A stretch of 64,000 nt of DNA from Zhenhengia yiwuensis (GTDB lineage: Bacteria; Bacillota; Clostridia; Lachnospirales; Cellulosilyticaceae): NCBI RefSeq assembly GCF_014384995.1, contig NZ_JACRSY010000005.1, forward strand, positions 62,001 through 126,000. Direction: 5' to 3'. Each line of letters starts with the position of its first letter. Within the stretch, counting starts at the first letter, position 1. Made by a program: the position numbers and the translations under genes. Under the pieces are notes generated by a model. It saw only the letters and a program-made list of their open reading frames with translations, had not been told where the DNA came from and ran no database searches. Shown here one piece after another: positions 53,846-61,900 of the stretch.

Positions 53846-53851
53846 AGTATA
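53846..53851 (-). promoter_or_regulatory. -10 element of the asrABC promoter
   Basis: Minus-strand TATACT; no consensus -35 lies 17 bp upstream. Its upstream edge is 29.5 bp from the centre of the box at 53873-53888, as expected for a class-II activated promoter. Confidence 0.6.
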
Positions 53852-53872
53852 TTAGAGATTGAAAAAAAGAAA

Positions 53873-53888
53873 TGTGATGTTTATCACG
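53873..53888. promoter_or_regulatory. Crp/Fnr-type box before asrABC
   Basis: TGTGATGTTTATCACG: GTGA-N6-TCAC symmetry, centre 53880.5, about -41.5 from the predicted asr start. It lies in the divergent region between asrA and the regulator gene, so it may also affect the regulator. A weaker dyad (TTATG/CATAA) lies near 53912-53930. Confidence 0.7.
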
Positions 53889-53994
53889 TTTATGCTTAAA
53901 TTTTATGATGTAGTCACATAATAAGAATTGGACTAGATTAAATACCTTAAATCATGTTAAAATATCGAGATTCTAAACAGAAGGTAGGATATTT

Positions 53995-54687
53995 ATGGCA
54001 TCTATTACTCAAGAAACTTTACAAAAGCTTAGCTTATTTCAGGGATTACAGTCTTCTACTTACGCTGCCCTTATGGATATAGGACGTGTTGAAACTTATA
54101 AAAGTGGTGAACACCTTTTTAGAGAAAAAGATGAACTCTGCTGTTTTTACATTATATTATCAGGAACTGTCTCTCTTTATAAAACCAATTCTAATGGCCA
54201 ACAAAAAACTATTTTTATACTAGGCAAAGATACTCTACTTAACGAAACACTCTTTGATCCTATCCCTGCTTCTATTAGCTGCAAAATTCATGAAGATTGT
54301 AAAGTCCTTGTATTTTACCGTACAGACCTTATCCGTCTCTTTCAACAGGATTTTAGACTTGTACAAAACTTTACAAATCATCTTAGTAAACGCATTAGAC
54401 GTTTATATCGCCAGCTTAAGAATTCTACATCCATCATTAAGATCGAGAAGAAACTTGCTGCTAAACTTTGGAAGCTTGCTCAAGACTACGGCATGCCTCA
54501 TGAAAAGGGAACCATGATTAACTTCCCTATCACGATTACTTCTCTTGCAGATCTTCTAGGTTCTTATCGTGAAACAGTGTCGAGGGCACTCAAAATTTTG
54601 GTTGAAAAAGAGCTTATTATTTACGAACACAAGTATATATTTATCCCTGACCCTAGTGCTCTTTCTATATTTTTTAAATCACCGTGA
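53995..54687 (+). CDS. Crp/Fnr-family transcriptional regulator
   Basis: A 230-residue regulator with an N-terminal cyclic-nucleotide-binding-fold domain (GEHLFREKDELCCFYIILSGTVSLY, split), a long dimer helix, and a C-terminal winged helix. The recognition helix is YRETVSRAL, with R192, E193 and R197 in the positions of CRP R180/E181/R185, which read GTGA half-sites. The four-Cys N-terminal cluster of FNR is absent; four other cysteines (ELCC, SCKIHEDC) are present. The signal is unknown; redox, NO or heme are options. It lies between asrABC and the nitrate-reductase operon, and boxes it should recognise precede both. Confidence 0.92.
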   Translation: MASITQETLQKLSLFQGLQSSTYAALMDIGRVETYKSGEHLFREKDELCCFYIILSGTVSLYKTNSNGQQKTIFILGKDTLLNETLFDPIPASISCKIHEDCKVLVFYRTDLIRLFQQDFRLVQNFTNHLSKRIRRLYRQLKNSTSIIKIEKKLAAKLWKLAQDYGMPHEKGTMINFPITITSLADLLGSYRETVSRALKILVEKELIIYEHKYIFIPDPSALSIFFKSP

Positions 54688-54705
54688 GATTGGTCACGGT
54701 GATTT
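54676..54705 (+). terminator. Hairpin at the regulator stop codon
   Basis: AAATCACCGTGA (54676-54687) with TCACGGTGATTT (54694-54705), followed by TTATTT. It includes the TGA stop. The same bases form the Crp/Fnr box below. Confidence 0.65.
54683..54698. promoter_or_regulatory. Crp/Fnr-type box before the nitrate-reductase operon
   Basis: CGTGAGATTGGTCACG: GTGA-N6-TCAC, centre 54690.5. Its distance to the TATACT at 54720 is 29.5 bp, the same as in the asr promoter. It is embedded in the terminator and stop codon of the regulator gene. Confidence 0.65.
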
Positions 54706-54719
54706 TATTTATAAACAAG

Positions 54720-54725
54720 TATACT
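54720..54725 (+). promoter_or_regulatory. -10 element of the nitrate-reductase operon
   Basis: TATACT, identical to the asr -10. The -35 position (CGGTGA) is not consensus. The predicted leader is about 33 bases. Confidence 0.55.
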
Positions 54726-54764
54726 CTAGCTATCGTTAATTAATTATCAAAAGGGAGGTTCTCC

Positions 54765-56849
54765 ATGAAAAAAGTACAATCTACATGCAATGTATGTTCT
54801 TTAGCTTGTAATCTTGACTTCTATGTAGAGAATGAACAGATCGTAAAAGTGATACCTACACCACACTACCCTGTAAACAAGGGGTTTTCTTGTATTAAAG
54901 GCATTTCACTTGATAAACAAAACACTAAATTCAAACCTTCACCTCTTCCAAAAATCCGTAACGTAAAAGGTGAAATGCAAGAAACAACATGGGAAGAAGC
55001 TTATGATTATGTTGCTAAAAAGCTTCTTGAAATCAAAGAAACTTATGGTGGTGACAGCATTGCTGCTATTAGTACAGGCCAACTTCCTTTAGAGGAAATG
55101 GCACTCTTTTCTCATGTTATGCGTAACTTCCTAAGAGGCCATGTAGATGGGAATACAAGACTATGTATGGCAACTTCTGTAGTAGCCCATAAACAAAGCT
55201 TTGGTTTTGATGCACCACCTTATACTTTAAATGACTTTGAACTTTCAGATACCATTTTCTTAATTGGAGCTAACCCAATCGTTACACATCCAATTATTTG
55301 GAGCCGTATCCGTAATAATCCAAATAAAAAAGTAATCGTTATTGACCCAAGACGTTCGGAAACAGCACAAAGGTCAGATTACCACTATGCTTTAAATGGT
55401 AAAACAGATATTTACCTCTTCTATGGACTAGCTTACATTCTGATCGAAAAAGATTACCTAGACCATAACTATATTGAGGCTCATACAGAAAACTTCCAAG
55501 GCTTTAAAGACCTTGTAGCTGAGTATACACCTGATGTGGTTGCTAAAGAGACTGGCTTATCTATAGAGTCACTCTATGAAATGGCTGGGCTTATTCATAC
55601 AGGTGAACGTGTATCCTTCTGGTGGACAATGGGTGTTAACCAAGGCTACGAAGCAGTAAGAACAGCCCAATCGATCATTAACCTTGCCCTTATGACAGGT
55701 AATATGGGCCGCCCAGGAACAGGGGCTAACTCTATTACTGGACAATGTAATGCTATGGGCTCTCGTGTATTTAGTAATACAGCAGGCCTTTACGGTGGTG
55801 GCGACTATGACAACCTAGTAAGACGCAAGGCTGTATGTGAAGCACTTCAAATTACAGATGAACAGCTTATTAACAAACCAACTCTCCCTTATAATGCGAT
55901 TATTGAGAAAATTAACAGCGGCGAAATTAAAGCCCTATGGATTGTTTCAACAAACCCACGCCATTCTTGGACTAACAATACGACTTTCCAAGAAGCGCTT
56001 GAAAAACTTGAGCTCTTCATCGTCCAAGATATTTATGACGACACACATACTTCTCAAGATGCAGGCGTATTCTTCCCTGTTGTATCAGGTCTTAAGAAAA
56101 CAGGAACTTATATCAATACAGAAAGACGTCTTTCTGCAATGCGTCCTGTCCTTTCTAAGGCTGAACATGAAAAAACAGATCTTGAGGTATTCCTTGGTGT
56201 AGGTAAGGCACTTGGAATGGGCAGCTTACTTGACCTTTGGCAAACACCAGAAGCTATTTTTGAGCTTATGAAAAAATGTTCAAAAGGTATGCCTTGCGAT
56301 ATTACAGGTATAACTTATAAGGCACTTGAGGGCAGCGCTGGTATTCAGTGGCCATTTAGAGAAGGTGAAACTTTAGAAGAAGATGAACGTCGTCTCTTTG
56401 AAGATGGTAACTACTACACACCTTCTAAAAAAGCAAAATTCATGTTTGATAAGATTATGGACAACCCACTTCCTACAACGGCCGAGTTCCCATATATCTT
56501 AAATACAGGTCGTGACACAGTAGGTCAGTGGCATACACAAGTACGTTCTAGAGAAATTGGCGTAGCTGAAGATGCTTATGCAGCACAGGCTTATATTTAC
56601 ATTCACCCTGAACTTGCAAAAGAGAAAGGTATTAAGGAAAATGAAATCTTTGAAGTAGCTTCTATTAATGGCCGTACTTCTAGATTTGCTGCAAGAATTA
56701 CTGAAAATGTAACTGTTAACCAACTTTATGCACCAATGCATTACATTGAAACAAATAACTTAACACCATCTCTTTATGACCCGTTCTCAAAAGAACCATC
56801 CTATAAAACCACACCCATTAACATCTATAAAATTGTAGGAGAATGTTAA
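54765..56849 (+). CDS. Molybdopterin oxidoreductase, cytoplasmic nitrate-reductase type
   Basis: A 694-residue molybdenum enzyme of the NasA/NarB/NapA group. Residues C8, C11, C15 and C43 bind one [4Fe-4S] cluster. NTRLCMAT carries the probable Mo ligand C134, where formate dehydrogenases usually have a different context. NPIVTHPIIWSRI, GNMGRPGTGANSITGQCNAMG and the C-terminal NTGRDTVGQWHTQVRS are cofactor-binding motifs. There is no Tat signal, so it is cytoplasmic. With the following ferredoxin and flavoprotein genes it matches the gene order of the Clostridium perfringens nitrate reductase locus, from memory. A formate dehydrogenase-like role is less likely. Confidence 0.88.
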   Translation: MKKVQSTCNVCSLACNLDFYVENEQIVKVIPTPHYPVNKGFSCIKGISLDKQNTKFKPSPLPKIRNVKGEMQETTWEEAYDYVAKKLLEIKETYGGDSIAAISTGQLPLEEMALFSHVMRNFLRGHVDGNTRLCMATSVVAHKQSFGFDAPPYTLNDFELSDTIFLIGANPIVTHPIIWSRIRNNPNKKVIVIDPRRSETAQRSDYHYALNGKTDIYLFYGLAYILIEKDYLDHNYIEAHTENFQGFKDLVAEYTPDVVAKETGLSIESLYEMAGLIHTGERVSFWWTMGVNQGYEAVRTAQSIINLALMTGNMGRPGTGANSITGQCNAMGSRVFSNTAGLYGGGDYDNLVRRKAVCEALQITDEQLINKPTLPYNAIIEKINSGEIKALWIVSTNPRHSWTNNTTFQEALEKLELFIVQDIYDDTHTSQDAGVFFPVVSGLKKTGTYINTERRLSAMRPVLSKAEHEKTDLEVFLGVGKALGMGSLLDLWQTPEAIFELMKKCSKGMPCDITGITYKALEGSAGIQWPFREGETLEEDERRLFEDGNYYTPSKKAKFMFDKIMDNPLPTTAEFPYILNTGRDTVGQWHTQVRSREIGVAEDAYAAQAYIYIHPELAKEKGIKENEIFEVASINGRTSRFAARITENVTVNQLYAPMHYIETNNLTPSLYDPFSKEPSYKTTPINIYKIVGEC

Positions 56850-56850
56850 G

Positions 56851-57255
56851 ATGAAAAGAATAAAAATCGATCGTTCTAAATGCGTCGGCTGCCTGACTTG
56901 TGTAACAGCTTGTATGGTTAGCAATGACAGCTTAGACCCTAGAAACCGTATTGTCATCGATAGCGAAAATAAATATGCACCGATTTTCTGTCGTCACTGT
57001 GAAGAACCTGAATGCGTCTTTACATGTATGACAGGTGCTATGCATAAAAACCCTGAAACTGGTCTTGTAGAATATGATAAAGAGCAGTGTGCAAGCTGCT
57101 ATATGTGTATTATGGCTTGCCCATATGGGGTACTTAAAAGTGACTCCCTTAAACAACAAGAAATTATGAAATGTAATATGTGCGCTCACCGAGGCGATGG
57201 GCCTATGTGCGTTGATAAATGTCCAATGCAAGCTATTACTTTAGGGGAGGTATAA
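56851..57255 (+). CDS. Four-cluster ferredoxin-type electron-transfer subunit
   Basis: A 134-residue HycB/DmsB-like protein. There are four cysteine groups: CVGCLTCVTAC, CRHCEEPECVFTC, CASCYMCIMACP and CNMCAHRGDGPMCVDKCP. It should carry electrons from the adjacent flavoprotein to the molybdopterin subunit. It begins one base after the stop of the catalytic gene. No membrane-anchor subunit is encoded nearby, consistent with a soluble complex. Confidence 0.92.
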   Translation: MKRIKIDRSKCVGCLTCVTACMVSNDSLDPRNRIVIDSENKYAPIFCRHCEEPECVFTCMTGAMHKNPETGLVEYDKEQCASCYMCIMACPYGVLKSDSLKQQEIMKCNMCAHRGDGPMCVDKCPMQAITLGEV

Positions 57256-57258
57256 AAA

Positions 57259-58497
57259 ATGAAATATGTTGTACTCGGCGCTTCTGCTGCTGGTATAAGC
57301 GGTGCAAGACGACTACGTGAACTTGATGCATCTGCTGAGATTACTTTAATCTCAACAGATGAGCATATTTACTCAAGATGTATTTTACATCACTATATTG
57401 AAGGGATTCGTGACCTTAATAAACTTCAATTTGTGCCAGCTGATTTTATAGAAGCAAATCGTATTCACTGGTTAAAAGGTGAGGCTGCTGTAAAAGTAGA
57501 TACTGTAAATAAAATAGTAACAACTTCTACTGGCAAAGAAGTAACTTTTGATAAACTGCTTATTGCCACAGGCTCCCATGTTTTCTTCCCACCTATCCCA
57601 GGTCTTAAAGAGGCTAATAATGCTATTGGGTTCCATGACCTTGATGAATGTGAAGCTATTATGCAGCGAGCTAAAACAGCAAACAACGTAGTAATTATGG
57701 GTGCTGGTCTTGTAGGGATTGATGCTGCAAGTGGCCTCCTCCACTTAGGCAAATCGGTTACAATCGTTGAAATGCGTGACCGTATGCTTTCTATACAGCT
57801 TGACCACAAGGCTGCCAGTAGCTATGAAAAGGCTTTTGCCCAAAAAGGTGTTAAGCAGCTTTATAGCGTAGGTGCGAAAGAACTTATCTTAGATGAAAAC
57901 AACGCCATTACTGCTATCAAACTAAACAGTGATGAAGTCATCCCTTGTGACCTTCTCATTGTAGCTTCTGGAGTACGTGCTAATGTAGGCTTCTTAGAAG
58001 GTAGTGGTATTGAAGTAGACCGTTTTGGTCTTGTGATTGACCCACTTGGTCAAACTTCTCACCCAGATGTTTATGGTGCAGGTGATGTTACTGGACGTAA
58101 TCCAATTTGGCCTGTAGCTGTTAAAGAAGGGATTGTTGCTGCAAGCAATATGGCAGGGCAAACTAAAGAAATGACAGACTTCTTCGCAAGTAAGTCTACT
58201 ATGAACTTCTTAAATATCCCTACTATGTCACTTGGCCTAGCGCAGCCAGAAAACCCTGAAGACTATAACATTGAAATAGAAGAAGATGACAAAGGCAACT
58301 ATAAGAAAATTGTTCACAAAGACGGCAAAATCTATGGTGCCATCCTCCAAGGTGACCTAGCCTATTCAGGTGTTTTAACACAGCTCATTCGAAACAATAT
58401 TGATGTTTCTAAAGTGAAAAAGCCACTCTTTAAAATTGACTACTCAGACTTCTTCAATATGACTGAGAACTTTGAGTTCACCTATAAAGAGCACTAA
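57259..58497 (+). CDS. NAD(P)/FAD-dependent oxidoreductase (nitrite/rubredoxin reductase-like)
   Basis: A 412-residue flavoprotein. The N-terminal FAD loop VVLGASAAGISGARRLREL, the NAD loop VVIMGAGLVGIDAASGLLHLG and the FAD-closing VYGAGDVTG are intact. It resembles NADH-rubredoxin and NasB-type reductases, plus a C-terminal about 90-residue extension. It is the likely NAD(P)H-oxidising partner of the ferredoxin and nitrate-reductase-type subunits; it starts 3 bp after the ferredoxin gene. Catalytic redox cysteines are not seen. Confidence 0.9.
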   Translation: MKYVVLGASAAGISGARRLRELDASAEITLISTDEHIYSRCILHHYIEGIRDLNKLQFVPADFIEANRIHWLKGEAAVKVDTVNKIVTTSTGKEVTFDKLLIATGSHVFFPPIPGLKEANNAIGFHDLDECEAIMQRAKTANNVVIMGAGLVGIDAASGLLHLGKSVTIVEMRDRMLSIQLDHKAASSYEKAFAQKGVKQLYSVGAKELILDENNAITAIKLNSDEVIPCDLLIVASGVRANVGFLEGSGIEVDRFGLVIDPLGQTSHPDVYGAGDVTGRNPIWPVAVKEGIVAASNMAGQTKEMTDFFASKSTMNFLNIPTMSLGLAQPENPEDYNIEIEEDDKGNYKKIVHKDGKIYGAILQGDLAYSGVLTQLIRNNIDVSKVKKPLFKIDYSDFFNMTENFEFTYKEH

Positions 58498-58532
58498 AAT
58501 CGGGATAAAATCTATTTATTAAGGAGACTGTT

Positions 58533-59495
58533 ATGCCTCAAAAATCGCTTAAAGCTAAACTTGCTAACTTACCTGTTCCTATTTTGCCAACGCTTGTAGG
58601 TGCAGCTACACTTTCAAATATGTGGGCGCCACTTGGTTTCACCTGGATTCGCCATTTAACCATGTGGGCCTGCGCCATTGTTATGCTATGCTATGTAGGT
58701 AAAATGATCTGCCACTTTAAAACAGTTAAAGCAGAATACTCTAATACTGTACCTGCTAGCTTATACGCTGGGTTTACCATGATTACTATGATTTTAGGAA
58801 GTTATGTATTTGACTTTAGTCCTGTTATAGGTAAAGCCATTTGGGCTTTAGGACTTGGGCTTCATGCTCTCCACTTAATCGTGTTTATTTATAGAAATGT
58901 TATTAAAGGCTTTAATAAAGATACTTTCGTACCAAGTTGGTTTGTAACTTTTAATGGTATTATGGTTTCTACTGTAGTAGGTGTTCCTATGAATGAACCT
59001 GCTATTGGTAAATTTATCGTTTACTATGGTCTTGTTGCTTTAGCTATTTTACTTCCTTTAATGGTTGTAAGGCTGATTAAATACCCTATTACAACAGGTC
59101 CACTCTTTATGACAAAAGCTATTATTTTAGCACCAACGAGCCTTTGCCTTGTAAGTTACCTAAACTTCATTACCGAGCCAAATGTATGGATTGTTTATAG
59201 TTTATATGCTATTGTCTTTGTTTCACTTCTTTATGTGGTGATGAACTTACCAAAATTCTTCTCCTTCACTTTCCATCCAGGCTTTGCAGGCCTTACATTC
59301 CCAATGGCTATCGGTATTGTTGCTTCTAATAAAATGTCTGCTTTCCTTATTAATGCAGGCCATGAAGCCTTTGGCAATGCGGTTAAACAAATTGCTGGTT
59401 TACAACTTTATGTGACTACAGCAATCGTTGCCTTTGTAGTATTTAACTTCTTTATGATGCTTGTTAAAAGCTTTAAAACAAACGAATCTGCTTAA
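58533..59495 (+). CDS. TDT/TehA/SLAC1-type anion transporter
   Basis: A 320-residue membrane protein with ten hydrophobic helices, related to tellurite-resistance/dicarboxylate (TDT) and plant SLAC1 channels. The FSFTFHPGFAGLTFPMAIG segment near residue 245 carries the family's pore Phe-containing helix. In this setting it may move nitrate, nitrite or sulfite. This is inferred from position, 35 bp after the flavoprotein gene. Confidence 0.8.
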   Translation: MPQKSLKAKLANLPVPILPTLVGAATLSNMWAPLGFTWIRHLTMWACAIVMLCYVGKMICHFKTVKAEYSNTVPASLYAGFTMITMILGSYVFDFSPVIGKAIWALGLGLHALHLIVFIYRNVIKGFNKDTFVPSWFVTFNGIMVSTVVGVPMNEPAIGKFIVYYGLVALAILLPLMVVRLIKYPITTGPLFMTKAIILAPTSLCLVSYLNFITEPNVWIVYSLYAIVFVSLLYVVMNLPKFFSFTFHPGFAGLTFPMAIGIVASNKMSAFLINAGHEAFGNAVKQIAGLQLYVTTAIVAFVVFNFFMMLVKSFKTNESA

Positions 59496-59523
59496 TACAT
59501 AACACTTAAATAATGAAATATAA

Positions 59524-59564
59524 AAAGACTGTTAAAGTAATACTAACTCTAACAGTCTTTATTC
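59524..59564 (+). terminator. Terminator of the nitrate-reductase operon
   Basis: AAAGACTGTTA (59524-59534) and TAACAGTCTTT (59550-59560) with a T-rich tail. Confidence 0.85.
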
Positions 59565-59587
59565 TATATGAAAGAAAGGATACTTCT

Positions 59588-60169
59588 ATGATATCAAATC
59601 TAGCTACTCTTATTTTAATGGGTGGTCAAAATAAACGTATGAATGGCCAGCATAAAGCCTTTTTAAAGCTTCACGAGAAAAGCTTTCTCGATCAGATTAT
59701 TACAAGTCTTAAGTCCTGCGGGCCTATCTATCTTTCTGTTAATGATAAATCCCTTTATAGCCATCTGCCTTACCCTCTTATAGAAGACTGCTATAAAGAG
59801 ATTGGCCCTATTGGGGGTATCTACTCTACGCTCCTTAAGGTGCCGTCTAACTATGTGTTTATCACCGCCTGCGACATGCCTTTTATGGAGGCTGAGTTTG
59901 TTAACTATCTTTATAGTCAGCTTGAACCTGATACCTCCTGCATTGTCGTATCAGACTCTAGCGGGCGCTTCTACCCACTTGGCGGCATTTATTCTAAAAC
60001 CATGCTCCCTCTTATTAAAGAGCAGATTGAAAATGAAAACTACCGCCTTGGTGCTCTCCTTAAACGTGCAGGCGCTAAAATCGTTCCATTAAATGAGACG
60101 CCTTTTAGTGAAAAACTTCTTCGTAATATTAATACACCGAAGGAGTACGAAGCACTATTAGAGAAGTAG
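59588..60169 (+). CDS. mobA: Molybdenum cofactor guanylyltransferase
   Basis: A 193-residue GTP:molybdopterin guanylyltransferase making bis-MGD, the form used by NarB/NapA-type enzymes. LILMGGQNKRMNGQHKAFL is the nucleotide loop (a slightly altered LAGGxSxRMGxDKA), followed by IGPIGGIYSTLL and ITACDMPFM. I use ATG 59588, behind AAAGAAAGG; the longer frame runs through the terminator. It is convergent with modC. Confidence 0.88.
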   Translation: MISNLATLILMGGQNKRMNGQHKAFLKLHEKSFLDQIITSLKSCGPIYLSVNDKSLYSHLPYPLIEDCYKEIGPIGGIYSTLLKVPSNYVFITACDMPFMEAEFVNYLYSQLEPDTSCIVVSDSSGRFYPLGGIYSKTMLPLIKEQIENENYRLGALLKRAGAKIVPLNETPFSEKLLRNINTPKEYEALLEK

Positions 60170-60201
60170 TAAGCATTTCTTTTTGTACTAGGAAGGTTAA
60201 A

Positions 60202-61251
60202 CTAATCTCGTAAAAATAATAATTTTGAAGTATCTATTACAATACCTACCTTCTGCTCACCAAGTATTTCTTCTATGCCTTCGTATTCTCGTCTACTACA
60301 ACTATATAGAAGTTTGGAGCCATCTTCTAAGTATAATTCTATCCTCACCTTGTCAGGTAGAGCCATAACCTTCCCTACCTGTGCACTAGCATGATTTTGG
60401 CTACCTGAATAAGGCGTGATGACTAGATCACTTTCTCTAATACCTACATACCCTATATCATCTGAAATCGTTAAGCCTTCTAATTTAAGCCCCCAAGCTT
60501 CCACCCCTACTGTCTGTGCATCTATTTGTGTTAAAGGTGCCACATTACAGCGTCCTGTGAGTCTTGCCCCAGTTAAGGTGGTAGGTCTTTTAAAGATTGT
60601 TTCTGTTCTATTTTGTTCTATAACCCTTCCCTCTGAAATAATAGCTACCTCTTGGCAGTATTGATAAACTTCCTCTTTATTATGAGATACATACAACACA
60701 CTCCCTTTAAAAGCTTCTAAAGCTTTTTGGAAAGGTTCCTCCAGTGTCTGACGCAAGTGGCTATCTAGCGCAGAAAAAGGTTCATCTAGCATTAAAAGAT
60801 CTGGCTCTTGAGCAAGGATTCTAGCCAGTGCTACTCTTTGCTTTTGTCCACCTGAAAGGGCCTTGGGCTTTTTACGTTCAAGTTCTTCAAGTTCTAGGAA
60901 CTTTAGATAATCCCTAATACGCTTCTCTTTTTCTTCCTTAGTCCCTTTCATACCAATGGCAATGTTATCATAAACACTCATATGATTAAAAAGGGCATAG
61001 CTTTGAAACATAAGTCCTACATTCCGCTCTTGTGGTTTAAGATTAATCCCACGCCTCGAATCAAAGAGCACTCTATTATTAAGGGTAATCATTCCCCTAT
61101 CTGGTAGGATGATCCCTGCAATCATTTTAAGTGTGATCGATTTACCCGAGCCAGAATAGCCTAAAAGTCCTGTGACCACATCTTCTGTCTCTAAATCTAT
61201 TTTGAGGTTAAATCCCTCTAATACCTTTTCAACATGGATTTTTAGACTCAT
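60202..61251 (-). CDS. modC: Molybdate ABC transporter ATPase
   Basis: A 349-residue ATPase. It has Walker A GYSGSGKS (Tyr in place of the usual Pro), signature LSGGQKQR, Walker B LLMLDEPFSALD and H-loop VSHNKEEV, with a C-terminal TOBE domain (residues about 280-349) for oxyanion sensing. It drives uptake through ModB. It starts 4 bp after modB ends. Confidence 0.92.
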   Translation of the reverse strand: MSLKIHVEKVLEGFNLKIDLETEDVVTGLLGYSGSGKSITLKMIAGIILPDRGMITLNNRVLFDSRRGINLKPQERNVGLMFQSYALFNHMSVYDNIAIGMKGTKEEKEKRIRDYLKFLELEELERKKPKALSGGQKQRVALARILAQEPDLLMLDEPFSALDSHLRQTLEEPFQKALEAFKGSVLYVSHNKEEVYQYCQEVAIISEGRVIEQNRTETIFKRPTTLTGARLTGRCNVAPLTQIDAQTVGVEAWGLKLEGLTISDDIGYVGIRESDLVITPYSGSQNHASAQVGKVMALPDKVRIELYLEDGSKLLYSCSRREYEGIEEILGEQKVGIVIDTSKLLFLRD

Positions 61252-61255
61252 ACTC

Positions 61256-61888
61256 TTAGCTCCTTCTATTAAAGTAATTCATTAATCCTAACATGATACA
61301 AGAGATAAGGGTGATAATAGCCGTCCAAAAAGCTGCAAGCTCCACCTTACCATTTGCTGTAGCAAAGTAAATAGCTAGGGGCATGGTTTGGGTTACACCT
61401 GGAATATTCCCTGCAATCATAAGCGTAGCCCCAAACTCTCCTAGTGCCCTTGCAAAAGCTAAAATAAGCCCTGCTAAAATACCTGGTAAGGCCTCGGGAA
61501 TAAGAATACGCATAAAAATTTGAAGTTCTGATAGTCCAAGAGTCCTAGCTGCCCAAATCACTTCTTCATCTACCTGTTCAAAAGCCCCCTTTGCCCCACG
61601 GTACATAAGTGGAAAAGCTACAACAACAGCCGCTAAAACAGCGGCTGTAGGGGTAAAAATAATATTTAAGTTAAGCCCCTTTTTACCAAAGAGGACTAAT
61701 AATATAAAACCTATAACAGTAGGGGGCAGGACTAAAGGCAAGGTAAATAATACATCTAAAAACCACTTCATACGTCCTTGTAAGTTCATAGATAATCTCG
61801 CCATTCCAACACCTAATAGGAACACAATACTTAGAGCTGTTAAAGCTATTTTTAAGGATAAAATAAGCGGACTTAAATCCATAGGCAT
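61256..61888 (-). CDS. modB: Molybdate ABC permease
   Basis: A 210-residue permease with five membrane segments. DVLFTLPLVLPPTVIGFILL and the loop IWAARTLGLSELQIFMRILIP (EAA motif) are typical of ModB. It sits between modA and modC, as usual. Confidence 0.93.
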   Translation of the reverse strand: MPMDLSPLILSLKIALTALSIVFLLGVGMARLSMNLQGRMKWFLDVLFTLPLVLPPTVIGFILLVLFGKKGLNLNIIFTPTAAVLAAVVVAFPLMYRGAKGAFEQVDEEVIWAARTLGLSELQIFMRILIPEALPGILAGLILAFARALGEFGATLMIAGNIPGVTQTMPLAIYFATANGKVELAAFWTAIITLISCIMLGLMNYFNRRS

Positions 61889-61900
61889 CTTTGCTCCTCC

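Noticed and set aside
54765..56849. Formate dehydrogenase
   Set aside because: The Mo-ligand context NTRLCMAT and the cytoplasmic ferredoxin/flavoprotein neighbours fit a NasA/NarB-type nitrate reductase better.
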